Source of the DNA: Cornus controversa
Lineage: Eukaryota > Streptophyta > Magnoliopsida > Cornales > Cornaceae
NCBI GenBank assembly: GCA_026545225.1
Contig: CM048852.1
Span: 12,558,146-12,622,145, forward strand
Direction: 5' to 3'
DNA length: 64,000 bases
In this document: positions 11,902 to 23,400 of the stretch, in pieces
How the letters are laid out: each line of letters begins with the position of its first letter
Numbering within the stretch: the first letter of the stretch is position 1
Notes under the pieces: generated by a model
Database searches by the model: none
What the model was told of the DNA's origin: nothing
The model's input: only the letters and a program-made list of their open reading frames with translations
Translations under genes and position numbers: made by a program

Positions 11902-14900
11902 GGTCGAATTTGGCACAAACCACCATACGGTTCTGATCATTCATGAGTGCAGAAAGGACGTCGTCACGGTCGAATTTGGCATAAAGCAACGTATAATTCT
12001 AAGTATGGCACGATTTCACTTGGATTGGGACTTTTCGAATCAAAACAAGTCAAACGAAACAAGTTCGAAATCGTTGTTGTGATTCTCTATTCTTCTGCAC
12101 ATCCAGACGGTCAATTCTAGCACAAAGCAACATACTGTTGTGGTCATGCCTGATTTTTGCAAGGAATTGTTCTTTTCGACTCAGAACAACTCAAACAAAC
12201 TTGGATGAAGATCGGATCGACATACTCGTCGTTTCTTTGGGAGGCTTTGATGGTTTAATTTCAAAATAAGCAACGTACGATTCGTATTATGCCAGGACTT
12301 CTCCTGCAATGTGGTTTTCAAATCAAAACAACTCAAAGGAAACAAGTTTAAAATGGTTGGTAGCTTGTTAATTGTTTCCTTTAGATGTCCAAACGGTCGA
12401 ATTTGGAACAAAGCACCATACGGTCGTGATGAAGATCGGATTGACTTGTTCGTCATTTCTTTTGGATGATCTAATGGTCTAATTTGGAAAAAAGCTACGT
12501 ACGATTCTGATTATGGCACGACTTCTCAAGGAATAGGGTTTTTGAATTAGAACAACTCAAACTAAACTTGTTTAAAATCTTCGATAGCTTGCTAATTGTT
12601 TCTTTTACTTGTCTAGATGGTCGAATTTGGCACAAAGCACCATACGGTTCTGATCATTCATGAGTGCAGAAAGGACGTCGTCACGGTCGAATTTGGCTTA
12701 AAGCAACGTATAATTCTAAGTATGGCACAATTTCCCTTGGATTGGGACTTTTCGAATCAAAACAAGTCAAACGAAACAAGTTTGAAATCGTTGTTGTGAT
12801 TCTCTATTCTTCTGCACAGCCAGACGGTCAATTCTAGCACAAAGCAACATACTGTTGTGGTCATGCCTGATTTTTGCAAGGAATTGTTCTTTTCGACTCA
12901 GAACAACTCAAACAAACTTGGATGAAGATCGGATCGACATACTCGTCGTTTCTTTGGGACGTTTTAATGGTTTAATTTCAAAATAAGCAACGTACGATTC
13001 GTATTATGCCTGGACTTCTCCTGGAATGTGGTTTTCGAATCAAAATAACTCAAGGGAAACAAGTTTAAAATGTTGGTAGCTTGCTAATTGTTTCTTTTAG
13101 ACGTCCAAAAGGTCGAATTTGGAACAAAGCACCATACAGTCGTGATGAAGATCGGATTGACTTGTTCGTCATTTCTTTTGGATGCTCTAATGGTCTAATT
13201 TGGAAAAAAGCTACGTACGATTCTGATTATGGCACGACTTCTCAAGGAATAGGGTTTTTGAATTAGAACAACTCAAACTAAACTTGTTTAAAATCTTCGA
13301 TAGCTTGCTAATTGTTTCTTTTACTTGTCCAGATGGTCGAATTTGGCACAAAGCACCATACGGTTCTGATCATTCATGAGTGCAGAAAGGACGTCGTCAC
13401 GGTCGAATTTGGCATAAAGCAACGTATAATTCTAAGTATGGCACGATTTCACTTGGATTGGGACTTTTCGAATCAAAACAAGTCAAACGAAACAAGTTCG
13501 AAATCTTTGTTGTGATTCTCTATTCTTCTGCACATCCAGACGGTCAATTCTAGCACAAAGCAACATACTGTTGTGGTCATGCCTGATTTTTGTAAGGAAT
13601 TGTTCTTTTCGACTCAGAACAACTCAAACAAACTTGGATGAAGATCGAATCGACATACTCGTCGTTTCTTTGGGAGGCTTTGATGGTTTAATTTCAAAAT
13701 AAGCAACGTACGATTCGTAGTATGCCAGGACTTCTCCTGGAATGTGGTTTTCGAATCAAAATAACTCAAGGGAAACAAGTTTAAAATGTTGGTAGCTTGC
13801 TAATTGTTTCTTTTAGATGTCCAAAAGGTTGAATTTGGAACAAAGCACCATACGGTTGTGATGAAGATAGGATTAACTTGTTCGTCATTTCTTTTGGATG
13901 CTTTGATGGTCTAATTTGGAAAAAAGCAACGTACGATTCTAATTATGGCACGACTTCTCAAGGAATAGGGTTTTTGAATTAGAACAACTCAAACTAAACT
14001 TGTTTAAAATCTTTGATAGCTTGCTAATTGTTTCTTTTACTTGTCCAGATGGTCGAATTTGGAACAAAGCACCATACGGTTGTGATCATTCATGAGTGCA
14101 GCAACAACGTCGTCACGGTCGAATTTGGCATAAAGCAACGTATAATTCTAAGTATGGCACGCGTTCACTTGGATTGGGACTTTTCGAATCAAAACAAGTC
14201 AAACGAAACATGTTCAAAATCGTTGTTGTGATTCTCTATTCTTCTCCACATCCAGACGGTCAATTCTAGCACAAAGCAACATACTGTTGTGGTCATGCCT
14301 GATTTTTGCAAGGAATTGTTCTTTTCGACTCAGAACAACTCAAACAGACTTGGATGAAGATCGAATCGACATACTCGTCGTTTCTTTGGGAGGCTTTGAT
14401 GGTTTAATTTCAAAATAAGCAACGTACGATTCGTATTATGCCAGGACTTCTCCTGGAATGTGGTTTTCAAATCAAAACAACTCAAAGGAAACAAGTTTAA
14501 AATGGTTGGTAGCTTGCCAATTGTTTCCTTTAGATGTCCAAACGGTCGAATTTGGAACAAAGCACCATACGGTCGTGATGAAGATCGGAGTGACTTGTTC
14601 GTCATTTCTTTTGGATGCTCTAATGGTCTAATTTGGAAAAAAGCTACGTACGATTCTGATTATGGCACAACTTCTCAAGGAATAGGGTTTTTGAATTAGA
14701 ACAACTCAAACTAAACTTGTTTAAAATCTTCGATAGCTTGCTAATTGTTTCTTTTACTTGTCCAGATGGTCGAATTTGGCACAAAGCACCATACGGTTCT
14801 GATCATTCATGAGTGCAGAAAGGACGTCGTCACGGTCGAATTTGGCATAAAGCAACGTATAATTCTAAGTATGGCACGATTTCACTTGGATTGGGACTTT

Positions 14901-15484
14901 TCGAATCAAAACAAGTCAAACGAAACAAGTTCGAAATCGTTGTTGTGATTCTCTATTCTTCTGCACATCCAGACGGTCAATTCTAGCACAAACCAACATA
15001 CTGTTGTGGTCATGCCTGATTTTTGCAAGGAATTGTTCTTTTCGACTCAGAACAACTCAAACAAACTTGGATGAAGATCGGATCGACATACTCGTCGTTT
15101 CTTTGGGAGGCTTTGATGGTTTAATTTCAAAATAAGCAACGTACGATTCGTATTATGCCAGGACTTCTCCTGGAATGTGGTTTTCAAATCAAAACAACTC
15201 AAAGGAAACAAGTTTAAAATGGTTGGTAGCTTGCCAATTGTTTCCTTTAGATGTCCAAACGGTCGAATTTGGAACAAAGCACCATACGGTCGTGATGAAG
15301 ATCGGAGTGACTTGTTCGTCATTTCTTTTGGATGCTCTAATGGTCTAATTTGGAAAAAAGCTACGTACGATTCTGATTATGGCACGACTTCTCAAGGAAT
15401 AGGGTTTTTGAATTAGAACAACTCAAACTAAACTTGTTTAAAATCTTCGATAGCTTGCTAATTGTTTCTTTTACTTGTCCAGAT
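11902..15484 (+). repeat. Satellite higher-order repeat: 3583-bp pentamer, copy 2
   Basis: It repeats 8319-11901 monomer for monomer (starts 11902, 12619, 13335, 14051, 14768) with scattered single-base differences, for example AAGATAGGATTAAC near 13865 against AAGATCGGATTAAC near 10281. The low divergence indicates a recent duplication. Confidence 0.9.
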
Positions 15485-18329
15485 GGTCGAATTTGGCACA
15501 AACCACCATACGGTTCTGATCATTCATGAGTGCAGAAAGGACGTCGTCACGGTCGAATTTGGCATAAAGCAACGTATAATTCTAAGTATGGCACGATTTC
15601 ACTTGGATTGGGACTTTTCGAATCAAAACAAGTCAAACGAAACAAGTTCGAAATCGTTGTTGTGATTCTCTATTCTTCTGCACATCCAGACGGTCAATTC
15701 TAGCACAAAGCAACATACTGTTGTGGTCATGCCTGATTTTTGCAAGGAATTGTTCTTTTCGACTCAGAACAACTCAAACAAACTTGGATGAAGATCGGAT
15801 CGACATACTCGTCGTTTCTTTGGGAGGCTTTGATGGTTTAATTTCAAAATAAGCAACGTACGATTCGTATTATGCCAGGACTTCTCCTGGAATGTGGTTT
15901 TCAAATCAAAACAACTCAAAGGAAACAAGTTTAAAATGGTTGGTAGCTTGCTAATTGTTTCCTTTAGATGTCCAAACGGTCGAATTTGGAACAAAGCACC
16001 ATACGGTCGTGATGAAGATCGGATTGACTTGTTCGTCATTTCTTTTGGATGCTCTAATGGTCTAATTTGGAAAAAAGCTACGTACGATTCTGATTATGGC
16101 ACGACTTCTCAAGGAATAGGGTTTTTGAATTAGAACAACTCAAACTAAACTTGTTTAAAATCTTCGATAGCTTGCTAATTGTTTCTTTTACTTGTCCAGA
16201 TGGTCGAATTTGGCACAAAGCACCATACGGTTCTGATCATTCATGAGTGCAGAAAGGACGTCGTCACGGTCGAATTTGGCATAAAGCAACGTATAATTCT
16301 AAGTATGGCACGATTTCACTTGGATTGGGACTTTTCGAATCAAAACAAGTCAAACGAAACAAGTTTGAAATCGTTGTTGTGATTCTCTATTCTTCTGCAC
16401 AGCCAGACGGTCAATTCTAGCACAAAGCAACATACTGTTGTGGTCATGCCTGATTTTTGCAAGGAATTGTTCTTTTCGACTCAGAACAACTCAAACAAAC
16501 TTGGATGAAGATCGGATCGACATACTCGTCGTTTCTTTGGGACGTTTTAATGGCTTAATTTCAAAATAAGCAACGTACGATTCGTAGTATGCCAGGACTT
16601 CTCCTGGAATGTGGTTTTCGAATCAAAATAACTCAAGGGAAACAAGTTTAAAATGTTGGTAGCTTGCTAATTGTTTCTTTTAGATGTCCAAAAGGTCGAA
16701 TTTGGAACAAAGCACCATACGGTTGTGATGAAGATCGGATTGACTTGTTCGTCATTTCTTTTGGACGCTTTGATGGTCTGATTTGGAAAAAAGCAACGTA
16801 CGATTCTGATTATGGCACGACTTCTCAAGGAATAGGGTTTTTGAATTAGAACAACTCAAACTAAACTTGTTTAAAATCTTCGATAGCTTGCTAATTGTTT
16901 CTTTTACTTGTCCAGATGGTCGAATTTGGCACAAAGCACCATACGGTTGTGATCATTCATGAGTGCAGCAAGGACGTCGTCACGGTCGAATTTGGCATAA
17001 AGCAACATATAATTCTAAGTATGGCACAATTTCACTTGGATTGGGACTTTTCGAATCAAAACAAGTCAAACGAAACAAGTTCGAAATCGTTGTTGTGATT
17101 CTCTATTCTTCTGCACAGCCAGACGGTCAATTCTAGCACAAAGCAACATACTGTTGTGGTCATCCCTGATTTTTGCAAGGAATTGTTCTTTTCGACTCAG
17201 AACAACTCAAACAAACTAGGATGAAGATCGGATCGACATACTCGTCGTTTCTTTGGGAGGCTTTGATGGTTTAATTTCAAAATAAGCAACGTACGATTCT
17301 TATTATGCCAAGACTTCTCCTGGAATGTGATTTTCAAATCAAAACAACTCAAAGGAAACAAGTTTAAAATGGTTGGTAGCTTGCTAATTGTTTCCTTTAG
17401 ATGTCCAAACGGTCGAATTTGGAACAAAGCACCATACAGTCGTGATGAAGATCGGATTGACTTGTTCGTCATTTCTTTTGGATGCTCTAATGGTCTAATT
17501 TGGAAAAAAGCTACGTACGATTCTGATTATGGCACGACTTCTCAAGGAATAGGGTTTTTGAATTAGAACAACTCAAACTAAACTTGTTTAAAATCTTCGA
17601 TAGCTTGCTAATTGTTTCTTTTACTTGTCCAGATGGTCGAATTTGGCACAAAGCACCATACGGTTGTGATCATTCATGAGTGCAGCAAGGACGTTGTCAC
17701 GGTCGAATTTGGCATAAAGCAACATATAATTCTAAGTATGGCACAATTTCACTTGGATTGGGACTTTTCGAATCAAAACAAGTCAAACGAAACAAGTTCG
17801 AAATCGTTGTTGTGATTTTCTATTCTTCTGCATAGCCAGACGGTTAATTCTAGCACAAAGCAACATACTGTTGTGGTCATGCCTGATTTTTGCATGGAAT
17901 TGTTCTTTTCGACTCAGAACAACTCAAACAAACTTGGATGAAGATCGGATCGACATACTCGTCGTTTCTTTGGGAGGCTTTGATGGTTTAATTTCAAAAT
18001 AAGCAACGTACGATTCTTATTATGCCAAGACTTCTCCTGGAATGTGATTTTCAAATCAAAACAACTCAAAGGAAACAAGTTTAAAATGGTTGGTTGCTTG
18101 CTAATTGTTTCCTTTAGATGTCCAAACGGTCGAATTTGGAACAAAGCACCATACGGTTGTGATGAAGATCGGATTGACTGTTTCGTCATTTCTTTTGGAT
18201 GCTTTGATGGTCTAATTTGGAAAAAAGCAACGTACGATTCTGATTATGGCACGACTTCTCAAGGAATAGGGTTTTTGAATTAGAACAACTCAAACTAAAC
18301 TTGTTTAAAATCTTCGATAGCTTGCTAAT
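15485..18329 (+). repeat. Satellite: alpha-gamma-beta-beta run up to Cassandra 1
   Basis: Monomers start at 15485 (alpha), 16202 (gamma), 16918 (beta) and 17635 (beta). The last is interrupted at 18330 by Cassandra. The stretch from about 15.55 kb recurs 15028 bp downstream. The beta monomer at 17635 carries the GATTGACTGTTTCG change in subunit 5, which is shared by all Cassandra-bearing monomers. Confidence 0.85.
18307..18310 (-). terminator. Possible polymerase III stop (TTTT) in flanking satellite
   Basis: This is the first minus-strand TTTT after the left-LTR 5S domain. It lies in the satellite about 20 bp beyond the LTR edge. A polymerase III transcript of the left domain would be about 0.15-0.2 kb and would end in satellite sequence. 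Confidence 0.3.
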
Positions 18330-18386
18330 TGTAACGCCCCACCCTATCCAGACACAATATTGTCCGCTTTTGGTTCCCCCGGACCA

Positions 18387-18460
18387 GAGACTTCCCAGGG
18401 GGTCACCCATCCTGGTTCTACTCCCAGCTAAGCACGCTTAACTGTGGAGTTCTGGTGGGT
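18387..18460 (-). ncRNA. 5S rRNA-derived domain, Cassandra 1 left LTR
   Basis: The minus strand reads CCAGAACTCCACAGTTAAGC, then GTGCTTAGCTGGGAGTAG, then AGGATGGGTGACCCCCTGGG and AAGTCTC. This aligns with the 3' two thirds of plant 5S rRNA, including the internal polymerase III promoter: A-box AGTTAAGCGTGC, intermediate element (here GTAGAACCAGG) and C-box GGATGGGTGACC. The 5' third of 5S is too diverged to align by eye. It is a derived domain inside an LTR, not a functional 5S rRNA gene. Confidence 0.85.
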
Positions 18461-18479
18461 TCACAACCATCACGGCTTT

Positions 18480-18483
18480 AAAA
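18480..18483 (-). terminator. Possible polymerase III stop (TTTT) in the left LTR
   Basis: This is the first minus-strand TTTT met by a transcript leaving the right-LTR 5S domain. Such a transcript would cover the 5S domain, the internal part and part of the left LTR, about 0.36 kb. A run of four T is a minimal terminator, so read-through is possible. Confidence 0.3.
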
Positions 18484-18514
18484 CGCGTTGTGTCATAGAA
18501 GGGTGATAATCATA

Positions 18515-18523
18515 CATATAATA
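18515..18523 (-). promoter_or_regulatory. TATA-like element upstream of the 5S domain (left LTR)
   Basis: The minus strand reads TATTATATG here, roughly 25-35 bp before where the 5' end of a 5S transcript would fall. Plant 5S genes carry a TATA-like element near -28, so the spacing fits. It could equally serve as the LTR's own polymerase II TATA box. No activity is shown. Confidence 0.4.
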
Positions 18524-18693
18524 CTTCCCCATTCCTAGCCAGGCGATGTGGGATTGAGCACCCTGTAGCCTGCCAGTGTGGTAGCTCGCCCAGTGTCTCG
18601 CACCCGCCCACATCACACCCGCCCACAAGGGTCACCACAATCCACCCCCATAGGAGGCCCGACGTCCCCATCGGCACACTTCCGGCTGGGTCA

Positions 18694-18706
18694 GGCTCTG
18701 ATACCA
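18694..18706 (-). other. Primer binding site of Cassandra 1
   Basis: The minus strand reads TGGTATCAGAGCC two bases inside the 5' LTR (right LTR on this map). This is the sequence complementary to the 3' end of initiator tRNA-Met used by Cassandra and many plant LTR elements to start reverse transcription. It fixes the element's orientation. Confidence 0.9.
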
Positions 18707-18765
18707 TTTGTAACGCCCCACCCTATCCAGACACAATATTGTCCGCTTTGGGTTCCCCCGGACCA

Positions 18766-18839
18766 GAGACTTCCCAGGGGGTCACCCATCCTGGTACTAC
18801 TCCCAGCTAACCACGCTTAACTGTGGAGTTCTGGTGGGT
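18766..18839 (-). ncRNA. 5S rRNA-derived domain, Cassandra 1 right LTR
   Basis: Same domain as in the left LTR. Its intermediate element (GTAGTACCAGG) is closer to the 5S consensus, but the A-box has a C-to-G change (GTTAAGCGTGG). This is the 5' LTR of the element. Confidence 0.85.
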
Positions 18840-18893
18840 TCACAACCATCACGGCTTTAAAACGCGTTGTGTCATAGAAGGGTGATAATCATA

Positions 18894-18902
18894 CATATAA
18901 TA
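18894..18902 (-). promoter_or_regulatory. TATA-like element upstream of the 5S domain (right LTR)
   Basis: The minus strand reads TATTATATG at the same LTR offset as 18515-18523. In the 5' LTR it is the more likely of the two to start an element transcript. Confidence 0.4.
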
Positions 18903-19018
18903 CTTCCCCATTCCTACCCAGACGATGTGGGATTGAGCACCCTGTAGCCTGCCAGTGTGGTAGCTCGCCCAGTGTCTCGCACCCGCCCACATCACACCCG
19001 CCCACAAGGGTCACCACA

Positions 19019-20479
19019 CTAATTGTTTCTTTTACTTGTCCAGATGGTCGAATTTGGAACAAAGCACCATACGGTTGTGATCATTCATGAGTGCAGCAAC
19101 AACGTCGTCACGGTCGAATTTGGCATAAAGCAACGTATAATTCTAAGTATGGCACGCGTTCAATTGGATTGGGACTTTTCGAATCAAAACAAGTCAAACG
19201 AAACATGTTCAAAATCGTTGTTGTGATTCTCTATTCTTCTCCACATCCAGACGGTCAATTCTAGCACAAAGCAACATACTGTTGTGGTCATGCCTGATTT
19301 TTGCAAGGAATTGTTCTTTTCGACTCAGAACAACTCAAACACACTTGGATGAAGATCGGATCGACATACTCGTCGTTTCTTTGGGAGGCTTTGATGGTTT
19401 AATTTCAAAATAAGCAACGTACGATTCGTATTATGCCAGGACTTCTCCTGGAATGTGGTTTCCAAATCAAAACAACTCAAAGGAAACAAGTTTAAAATGG
19501 TTGGTAGCTTGCTAATTGTTTCCTTTAGATGTCCAAACGGTCGAATTTGGAACAAAGCACCATACAGTCGTGATGAAGATCGGATTGACTTGTTCGTCAT
19601 TTCTTTTGGATGCTCTAATGGTCTAATTTGGAAAAAAGCTACGTACGATTCTGATTATGGCACAACTTCTCAAGGAATAGGGTTTTTGAATTAGAACAAC
19701 TCAAACTAAACTTGTTTAAAATCTTCGATAGCTTGCTAATTGTGTCTTTTACTTGTCCAGATGGTCGAATTTGGCACAAAGCACCATACGGTTCTGATCA
19801 TTCATGAGTGCAGAAACGACGTCGTCACGGTCGAATTTGGCATAAAGCAACGTATAATTCTAAGTATGGCACGATTTCACTTGGATTGGGACTTTTCGAA
19901 TCAAAACAAGTCAAACGAAACAAGTTCGAAATCGTTGTTGTGATTCTCTATTCTTCTGCACATCCAGACGGTCAATTCTAGCACAAAGCAACATACTGTT
20001 GTGGTCATGCCTGATTTTTGCAAGGAATTGTTCTTTTCGACTCAGAACAACTCAAACAAACTTGGATGAAGATCGGATCGACATACTCGTCGTTTCTTTG
20101 GGAGGCTTTGATGGTTTAATTTCAAAATAAGCAACGTACGATTCGTATTATGCCAGGACTTCTCCTGGAATGTGGTTTTCAAATCAAAACAACTCAAAGG
20201 AAACAAGTTTAAAATGGTTGGTAGCTTGCTAATTGTTTCCTTTAGATGTCCAAACGGTCGAATTTGGAACAAAGCACCATACGGTCGTGATGAAGATCGG
20301 ATTGACTTGTTCGTCATTTCTTTTGGATGCTCTAATGGTCTAATTTGGAAAAAAGCTACGTACGATTCTGATTATGGCACGACTTCTCAAGGAATAGGGT
20401 TTTTGAATTAGAACAACTCAAACTAAACTTGTTTAAAATCTTCGATAGCTTGCTAATTGTTTCTTTTACTTGTCTAGAT
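19019..20479 (+). repeat. Satellite: two alpha monomers after Cassandra 1
   Basis: The array resumes with the right copy of CTAAT (19019-19023). Monomers start at 19046 and 19763. The first has the GCAGCAACAACG form, GGCACGCGTTCAATTGG, and GTGGTTTCCAAATC in subunit 4. That last variant marks the monomers after Cassandra copies 1, 2, 6 and 7. Confidence 0.85.
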
Positions 20480-23400
20480 GGTCGAATTTGGCACAAACCA
20501 CCATACGGTTCTGATCATTCATGAGTGCAGAAAGGACGTCGTCACGGTCGAATTTGGCTTAAAGCAACGTATAGGTCTATGTATGGCACAATTTCACTTG
20601 GATTGGGACTTTTCGAATCAAAACAAGTCAAACGAAACAAGTTTGAAATCGTTGTTGTGATTCTCTATTCTTCTGCACAGCCAGACGGTCAATTCTAGCA
20701 CAAAGCAACATACTGTTGTGGTCATGCCTGATTTTTGCAAGGAATTGTTCTTTTCGACTCAGAACAACTCAAACAAACTTGGATGAAGATCGGATCGACA
20801 TACTCGTCGTTTCTTTGGGACGTTTTAATGGTTTAATTTCAAAATAAGCAACGTACGATTCGTAGTATGCCAGGACTTCTCCTGGAATGTGGTTTTCGAA
20901 TCAAAATAACTCAAGGGAAACAAGTTTAAAATGTTGGTAGCTTGCTAATTGTTTCTTTTAGATGTCCAAATGGTCGAATTTGGAACAAAGCACCATACGG
21001 TTGTGATGAAGATCGGATTGACTTGTTCGTCATTTCTTTTGGACGCTTTGATGGTCTGATTTGGAAAAAAGCAACGTACGATTCTGATTATGGCACGACT
21101 TCTCAAGGAATAGGGTTTTTGAATTAGAACAACTCAAACTAAACTTGTTTAAAATCTTCGATAGCTTGCTAATTGTTTCTTTTACTTGTCCAGATGGTCG
21201 AATTTGGCACAAAGCACCATACGGTTGTGATCATTCATGAGTGCAGCAAGGACGTCGTCACGGTCGAATTTGGCATAAAGCAACATATAATTCTAAGTAT
21301 GGCACAATTTCACTTGGATTGGGACTTTTCGAATCAAAACAAGTCAAACGAAACAAGTTCGAAATCGTTGTTGTGATTCTCTATTCTTCTGCACAGCCAG
21401 ACGGTCAATTCTAGCACAAAGCATCATACTGTTGTGGTCATCCCTGATTTTTGCAAGGAATTGTTCTTTTCGACTCAGAACAACTCAAACAAACTTAGAT
21501 GAAGATCGGATCGACATACTCGTCGTTTCTTTGGGAGGCTTTGATGGTTTAATTTCAAAATAAGCAACGTACGATTCTTATTATGCCAAGACTTCTCCTG
21601 GAATGTGATTTTCAAATCAAAACAACTCAAAGGAAACAAGTTTAAAATGGTTGGTAGCTTGCTAACTGTTTCCTTTAGATGTCCAAACGGTCGAATTTGG
21701 AACAAAGCACCATACAGTCGTGATGAAGATCGGATTGACTTGTTCGTCATTTCTTTTGGATGCTCTAATGGTCTAATTTGGAAAAAAGCTACGTACGATT
21801 CTGATTATGGCACGACTTCTCAAGGAATAGGGTTTTTGAATTAGAACAACTCAAACTAAACTTGTTTAAAATCTTCGATAGCTTGCTAATTGTTTCTTTT
21901 ACTTGTCCAGATGGTCGAATTTGGAACAAAGCACCATACGGTTCTGATCATTCATGAGTGCAGAAAGGACGTCGTCACGGTCGAATTTGGCATAAAGCAA
22001 CGTATAATTCTAAGTATGGCACGATTTCACTTGGATTGGGACTTTTCGAATCAAAACAAGTCAAACGAAACAAGTTCGAAATCGTTGTTGTGATTCTCTA
22101 TTCTTCTGCACATCCAGACGGTCAATTCTAGCACAAAGCAACATACTGTTGTGGTCATGCCTGATTTTTGCAAGGAATTGTTCTTTTCGACTCAGAACAA
22201 CTCAAACAAACTTGGATGAAGATCGGATCGACATACTCGTCGTTTCTTTGGGAGGCTTTGATGGTTTAATTTCAAAATAAGCAACGTACGATTCGTATTA
22301 TGCCAGGACTTCTCCTGGAATGTGGTTTTCAAATCAAAACAACTCAAAGGAAACAAGTTTAAAATGGTTGGTAGCTTGCTAATTGTTTCCTTTAGATGTC
22401 CAAACGGTCGAATTTGGAACAAAGCACCATACGGTCGTGATGAAGATCGGATTGACTTGTTCGTCATTTCTTTTGGATGCTCTAATGGTCTAATTTGGAA
22501 AAAAGCTACGTACGATTCTGATTATGGCACGACTTCTCAAGGAATAGGGTTTTTCAATTAGAACAACTCAAACTAAACTTGTTTAAAATCTTCGATAGCT
22601 TGCTAATTGTTTCTTTTACTTGTCCAGATAGTCGAATTTGGCACAAAGCACCATACGGTTCTGATCATTCATGAGTGCAGAAAGGACGTCGTCACGGTAG
22701 AATTTGGCATAAAGCAACGTATAATTCTAAGTATGGCACGATTTCACTTGGATTGGGACTTTTCGAATCAAAACAAGTCAAACGAAACATGTTTGATATC
22801 GTTGTTGTGATTCTCTATTCTTCTGCACAGCCAGACGGTCAATTCTAGCACAAAGCAACATACTGTTGTGGTCATGCCTGATTTTTGCAAGGAATTGTTC
22901 TTTTCGACTCAGAACAACTCAAACAAACTTGGATGAAGATCGGATCGACATACTCGTCGTTTCTTTGGGACGTTTTAATGGCTTAATTTCAAAATAAGCA
23001 ACGTACGATTCGTAGTATGCCAGGACTTCTCCTGGAATGTGGTTTTCGAATCAAAATAACTCAAGGGAAACAAGTTTAAAATGTTGGTAGCTTGCTAATT
23101 GTTACTTTTAGATGTCCAAAAGGTCGAATTTGGAACAAAGCACCATACGGTTGTGATGAAGATCGGATTGACTTGTTCGTCATTTCTTTTGGACGCTTTG
23201 ATGGTCTGATTTGGAAAAAAGCAACGTACGATTCTGATTATGGCACGACTTCTCAAGGAATAGGGTTTTTGAATTAGAACAACTCAAACTAAACTTGTTT
23301 AAAATCTTCGATAGCTTGCTAATTGTTTCTTTTACTTGTCCAGATGGTCGAATTTGGCACAAAGCACCATACGGTTGTGATCATTCATGAGTGCAGCAAG

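Larger units (their letters stand above)
18330..19018 (-). mobile_element. Cassandra-type TRIM retrotransposon, copy 1 (complete)
   Basis: A complete 689-bp non-autonomous LTR element. LTRs of 310 bp lie at 18330-18639 and 18709-19018; each starts TGTAACGCCCC and ends GTCACCACA. They flank a 69-bp internal part. Element sense is the minus strand: the primer binding site TGGTATCAGAGCC (initiator tRNA-Met type) is at 18694-18706, two bases from the right LTR, and a polypurine tract (TATGGGGGTGGAT on the minus strand) abuts the left LTR. The target duplication CTAAT is at 18325-18329 and 19019-19023. Both LTRs contain a 5S rRNA-like domain, the hallmark of Cassandra. There is no gag or pol, so mobility would need another element's proteins. 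The LTRs differ at five sites (18371/18750, 18417/18796, 18432/18811, 18538/18917, 18543/18922), about 1.6 percent. Confidence 0.95.

Noticed and set aside
18578-18820. Proline-rich 80-codon frame spanning the Cassandra internal part and LTR, and the 65-78 codon frames opposite
   Set aside because: They lie across LTR, primer binding site and 5S-derived sequence, which fully explain the bases. Cassandra elements are known to be non-coding.
18330-19018. A true 5S rRNA gene cluster
   Set aside because: The similarity covers only about the last two thirds of 5S, the 5' part is diverged, and the domains sit inside LTRs with target duplication, primer binding site and polypurine tract. This is Cassandra, not 5S rDNA.
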